Assembly (NCBI GenBank): GCA_019136785.1
Contig: JAGVTM010000017.1
Coordinates: 1-32,925 of the forward strand
DNA length: 32,925 nt
Source: Chloroflexota bacterium
Lineage (GTDB): Bacteria; Chloroflexota; Anaerolineae; Promineifilales; Promineifilaceae
Reading direction: 5' to 3'
Part shown: positions 31,017 through 32,925 of the stretch, in pieces
Numbering within the stretch: position 1 is the stretch's first letter
Layout: each line of letters starts with the position of its first letter
Made by a program: the position numbers and the translations under genes
The notes under the pieces: model-generated
The model's database searches: none
What the model was told of the DNA's origin: nothing
What the model saw: only the letters and a program-made list of their open reading frames with translations

Positions 31017-31118
31017 AGCGGGGGAATAAATAATTGGGGATTGGGGGAATGAGTGAATGGGGGAAGTCTGCGGCTTACTGGGGCATGGGATTGCCTGGGT
31101 TTTAGGGGTGCGGTGCGC

Positions 31119-31147
31119 TTGAGTCGGGCAGGTAAATGGTTTATAAT
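31119..31147 (+). promoter_or_regulatory. Promoter of the two-gene membrane operon
   Basis: -35 TTGAGT at 31119-31124, 17-bp spacer, -10 TATAAT at 31142-31147. It is divergent from the 30989-31016 promoter and gives a leader of about 95 nt before ATG 31249. Confidence 0.7.
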
Positions 31148-31248
31148 AGCTGGCAGGCGAGGGATTTTGAGCAGGCGTAGATTCGGTATGTGATGAATCT
31201 GGGGCGCACAATTGGGCCACCCCATACAATCCTCTTCTGGAAGAGCCA

Positions 31249-31821
31249 ATGCAAACATGGACTACAAACTCCCAATTTATGCGCCGTCTGCTGGGGCTTT
31301 TGCCGCTGGTTTTCTTTGGGGCGCGCCTGATGCAGTTAGCCAGCGAGGGTGAGGTCGCGCACATATTGTGGATGTGTCACGTATCCAACCTGCTGTTGGC
31401 GTTGGGGCTTTTGCTGGGGCAGCGGGAGTGGGTGCGCGTCTCGGTCTTGTGGCTGCTGTTGGGCGTGCCTCTCTGGCCAATTGAAATTGTGCGCACGGGC
31501 GTCATAGCCTGGACTTCTATTGGCACGCATTATATGGGGCTGGCGGTGGGGTTGCTGCTCCTGCCACAGATGGGTATGGGTAAGCGTTCCTGGCTGTACG
31601 CCTGGATATGGTTTCTGGGGCTGCAACAGGCAACTCGTCTGTTCACGCCTGCGGCGTTGAACATCAACCTGGCCCATGCTGTTTATCCCGGATGGGAAAA
31701 ACTGTTCCCCGCCTACTGGCAGTACTGGCTTTTCACGGCGACCGGATCGCTGTTGGCTTTGTGGCTGGCGGCGCAGGCGTTGGGGACAAAATGGTTTGTG
31801 CGGGGGAAGAAAGATGAATAA
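31249..31821 (+). CDS. Integral membrane protein, unknown function
   Basis: 190 residues, about six hydrophobic segments (around 13-27, 38-56, 63-83, 88-108, 117-128, 158-176). Polar loops carry LASEGEVAHILWMCHVSN and AALNINLAHAVYPGWEKLFPAYWQYW. His/Trp/Tyr residues cluster near the membrane edge, which could bind a cofactor, but no known motif is recognised. ATG 31249 follows GGAAGAG at 31239-31245 (close 3-nt spacing); ATG 31279 (MRRLLGLL) is an alternative that would remove ten residues. The stop overlaps the start of the next gene by 8 bp, so the two proteins are probably made together and may form a complex. Confidence 0.7.
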   Translation: MQTWTTNSQFMRRLLGLLPLVFFGARLMQLASEGEVAHILWMCHVSNLLLALGLLLGQREWVRVSVLWLLLGVPLWPIEIVRTGVIAWTSIGTHYMGLAVGLLLLPQMGMGKRSWLYAWIWFLGLQQATRLFTPAALNINLAHAVYPGWEKLFPAYWQYWLFTATGSLLALWLAAQALGTKWFVRGKKDE

Positions 31822-32743
31822 AAAGCGGGCAGCCATTGCTCTGGTTGTGATCGCGGGCAGCGCGCCTGTCGTATGGTACGGGTTGTTGGCGGATGGGGAG
31901 ATGGGGGGAAGGATTGCCGGCACATTCCGCGCCCTCTCATTGTTTGACCAGACTATGGTTGTGTTTACAGCTTTTGTGGCAAAGCCGCTTTACATGCTCA
32001 TGAGCCTGGGGCTGGCCTGGCAGTTGCGCCAGGCGCGGGCGGCGGATCTGGCGGCGCTGCGGTGGGGGTTGATTTCTTTTTTCATCGGGGAGGCTTTCTG
32101 CGCCATTAACTACCTGGTTTTTCAGGACAGGTCTATTTTGTCTGAATATTTGCACAACTACGGCATGGTGGCGGCTTTTGGTTTTATCGCCTTTGCGCTG
32201 CTGGAAGGGTTGGACAGGCGTGTGCTGCAATACAGCGACCCGCAAAAACGGTGCGCTTTTGCCGGCATCTGCGGGGAGTGCGTGAAGGGGCAGGGCGGGC
32301 GCTGCCGGCTGCGGCAGTTGTTCCAGCTTGCGAGTCTGGCTATGGGCATGGCGGCCCTGATCCCCCTCTCTTCGGCTTTGCGAGAGGTGAGTTATAACGC
32401 GAGCATTTTCGGGACGCTTTATCATTATACGCGCCTGGGGGTACACCAGTGGTTCGAGGTGCGGTATTGCCCGGCGCTGGCGGTGGGGCTGTTTGTGGCC
32501 GGTTTCGTGATCGTGCAGCGATCGGCAGAACCGCAAATACCGTATCTGGCGCGGGTGCTGGTGTGTGCCGGCATGGGCGCAACGGGATTCAGTTTGTTCC
32601 GGTTGTTCTTTGGCGCGGCGTTTGAGTCAAACCTGGCCTGGGCGGCTTCCTGGGAGGAGTTGACCGAACTTTTGCTGATGGTGGTGGTGGCTTATGTTCT
32701 GTGGCTGTTCCGGCAGAAGTTGGAGGTTGCGGCGCGCGGGTAG
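31814..32743 (+). CDS. Multi-spanning membrane protein with Cys-rich loop, unknown function
   Basis: 309 residues from ATG 31814, which overlaps the previous gene by 8 bp; the frame is open upstream but that part is a shadow of the first gene. About seven hydrophobic segments (near 7-23, 45-65, 85-105, 118-133, 175-195, 215-235, 245-265, with another at 285-300). A loop at about 147-171 holds four cysteines (KRCAFAGICGECVKGQGGRC), a pattern that could bind a metal or Fe-S centre, on the side set by topology. No family is recognised. Co-production with the 31249 protein suggests a two-subunit membrane system. Confidence 0.7.
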   Translation: MNKKRAAIALVVIAGSAPVVWYGLLADGEMGGRIAGTFRALSLFDQTMVVFTAFVAKPLYMLMSLGLAWQLRQARAADLAALRWGLISFFIGEAFCAINYLVFQDRSILSEYLHNYGMVAAFGFIAFALLEGLDRRVLQYSDPQKRCAFAGICGECVKGQGGRCRLRQLFQLASLAMGMAALIPLSSALREVSYNASIFGTLYHYTRLGVHQWFEVRYCPALAVGLFVAGFVIVQRSAEPQIPYLARVLVCAGMGATGFSLFRLFFGAAFESNLAWAASWEELTELLLMVVVAYVLWLFRQKLEVAARG

Positions 32744-32765
32744 CGCTGCGCTTAATCGTGATGGA

Positions 32766-32794
32766 CAATTTTGGGGCGTCTGCGCCCAAAATTG
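32766..32794. terminator. Hairpin after the membrane operon
   Basis: Arms CAATTTTGGG (32766-32775) and CCCAAAATTG (32785-32794) are exact reverse complements, 23 bp after the stop. No T-run follows directly, so it may be a Rho-type pause or a repeat. The final 130 bp show no gene. Confidence 0.45.
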
Positions 32795-32925
32795 CCCGGC
32801 GCCGCTGCCTTTTTGCCCGTTTTATGGAACCGCTAAAATTTCTGGGTTCAATTGTTCCCGCGGGCTGTTGGGCGGTTTGGGGGGATGGGGGTTAGTCTGG
32901 TTGGCGACGGAGAAATGGCGGTTCT

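Noticed and set aside
30941-31258. 106-residue N-terminal extension of the cell-wall enzyme
   Set aside because: A signal peptide and RBS start at 30940, and the extension overlaps both divergent promoters.

Overview
The window is GC-rich bacterial DNA. It most resembles a filamentous Chloroflexota bacterium of the Anaerolineae/Promineifilum type. This placement is inferred from XRE/NB-ARC/TPR regulators, secreted choice-of-anchor and fasciclin proteins, many TTG/GTG starts, and heavy use of the palindrome TGCCGGCA (about 34 copies by hand count). No rRNA, tRNA, CRISPR array or transposase gene was seen.

Layout. 1-4740: end of an STAND-type ATPase gene, three perfect hairpins, a TPR protein, a 50-residue secreted peptide on the minus strand, and an XRE/NB-ARC/TPR regulator preceded by heptamer repeats. 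4802-6880: a secreted subtilisin-like protease lacking the usual oxyanion Asn. 6881-8660: repeats, including a MITE-like element, with an MntA-HepT toxin-antitoxin pair and a dodecin between them. 8743-12642: a plus-strand cluster of two SAM methyltransferases, two VOC-fold proteins, a ferritin-like diiron protein and a small membrane protein. 12643-13480: an AT-richer decayed stretch with a degraded paralogue of that membrane protein. 13429-18357 (minus): two secreted proteins, a beta-helix protein and an M28 peptidase, that share a C-terminal domain; the peptidase has an in-frame TAG in its signal peptide. 18942-19901: a duplicated fasciclin protein with a clean terminator. 19998-21944 (minus): methyltransferase, a small conserved protein and a Phd/PIN toxin-antitoxin pair.

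The most interesting locus is 22034-28330 on the minus strand. A strong promoter (TTGACA-N16-TACAAT) with palindromes next to it leads into a tight operon: a membrane zinc-ribbon protein; a radical SAM/SPASM enzyme with an N-terminal PqqD-like (RRE-like) domain and its own Cys-rich tail; a second protein of the same architecture that has lost all radical-SAM cluster cysteines; a DUF2207-like membrane protein ending in an alternating Cys-Ala tail; and a GNAT acetyltransferase. The inference is a peptide-modification system that acts on the cytoplasmic Cys tail of a membrane protein, using an active radical SAM enzyme and a catalytically dead partner.

28574-30940 (minus) is a cell-wall enzyme joining a SpoIID-like domain, four peptidoglycan-binding domains and an M15 peptidase. 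Divergent from it, 31249-32743 encodes two overlapping integral membrane proteins of unknown function.
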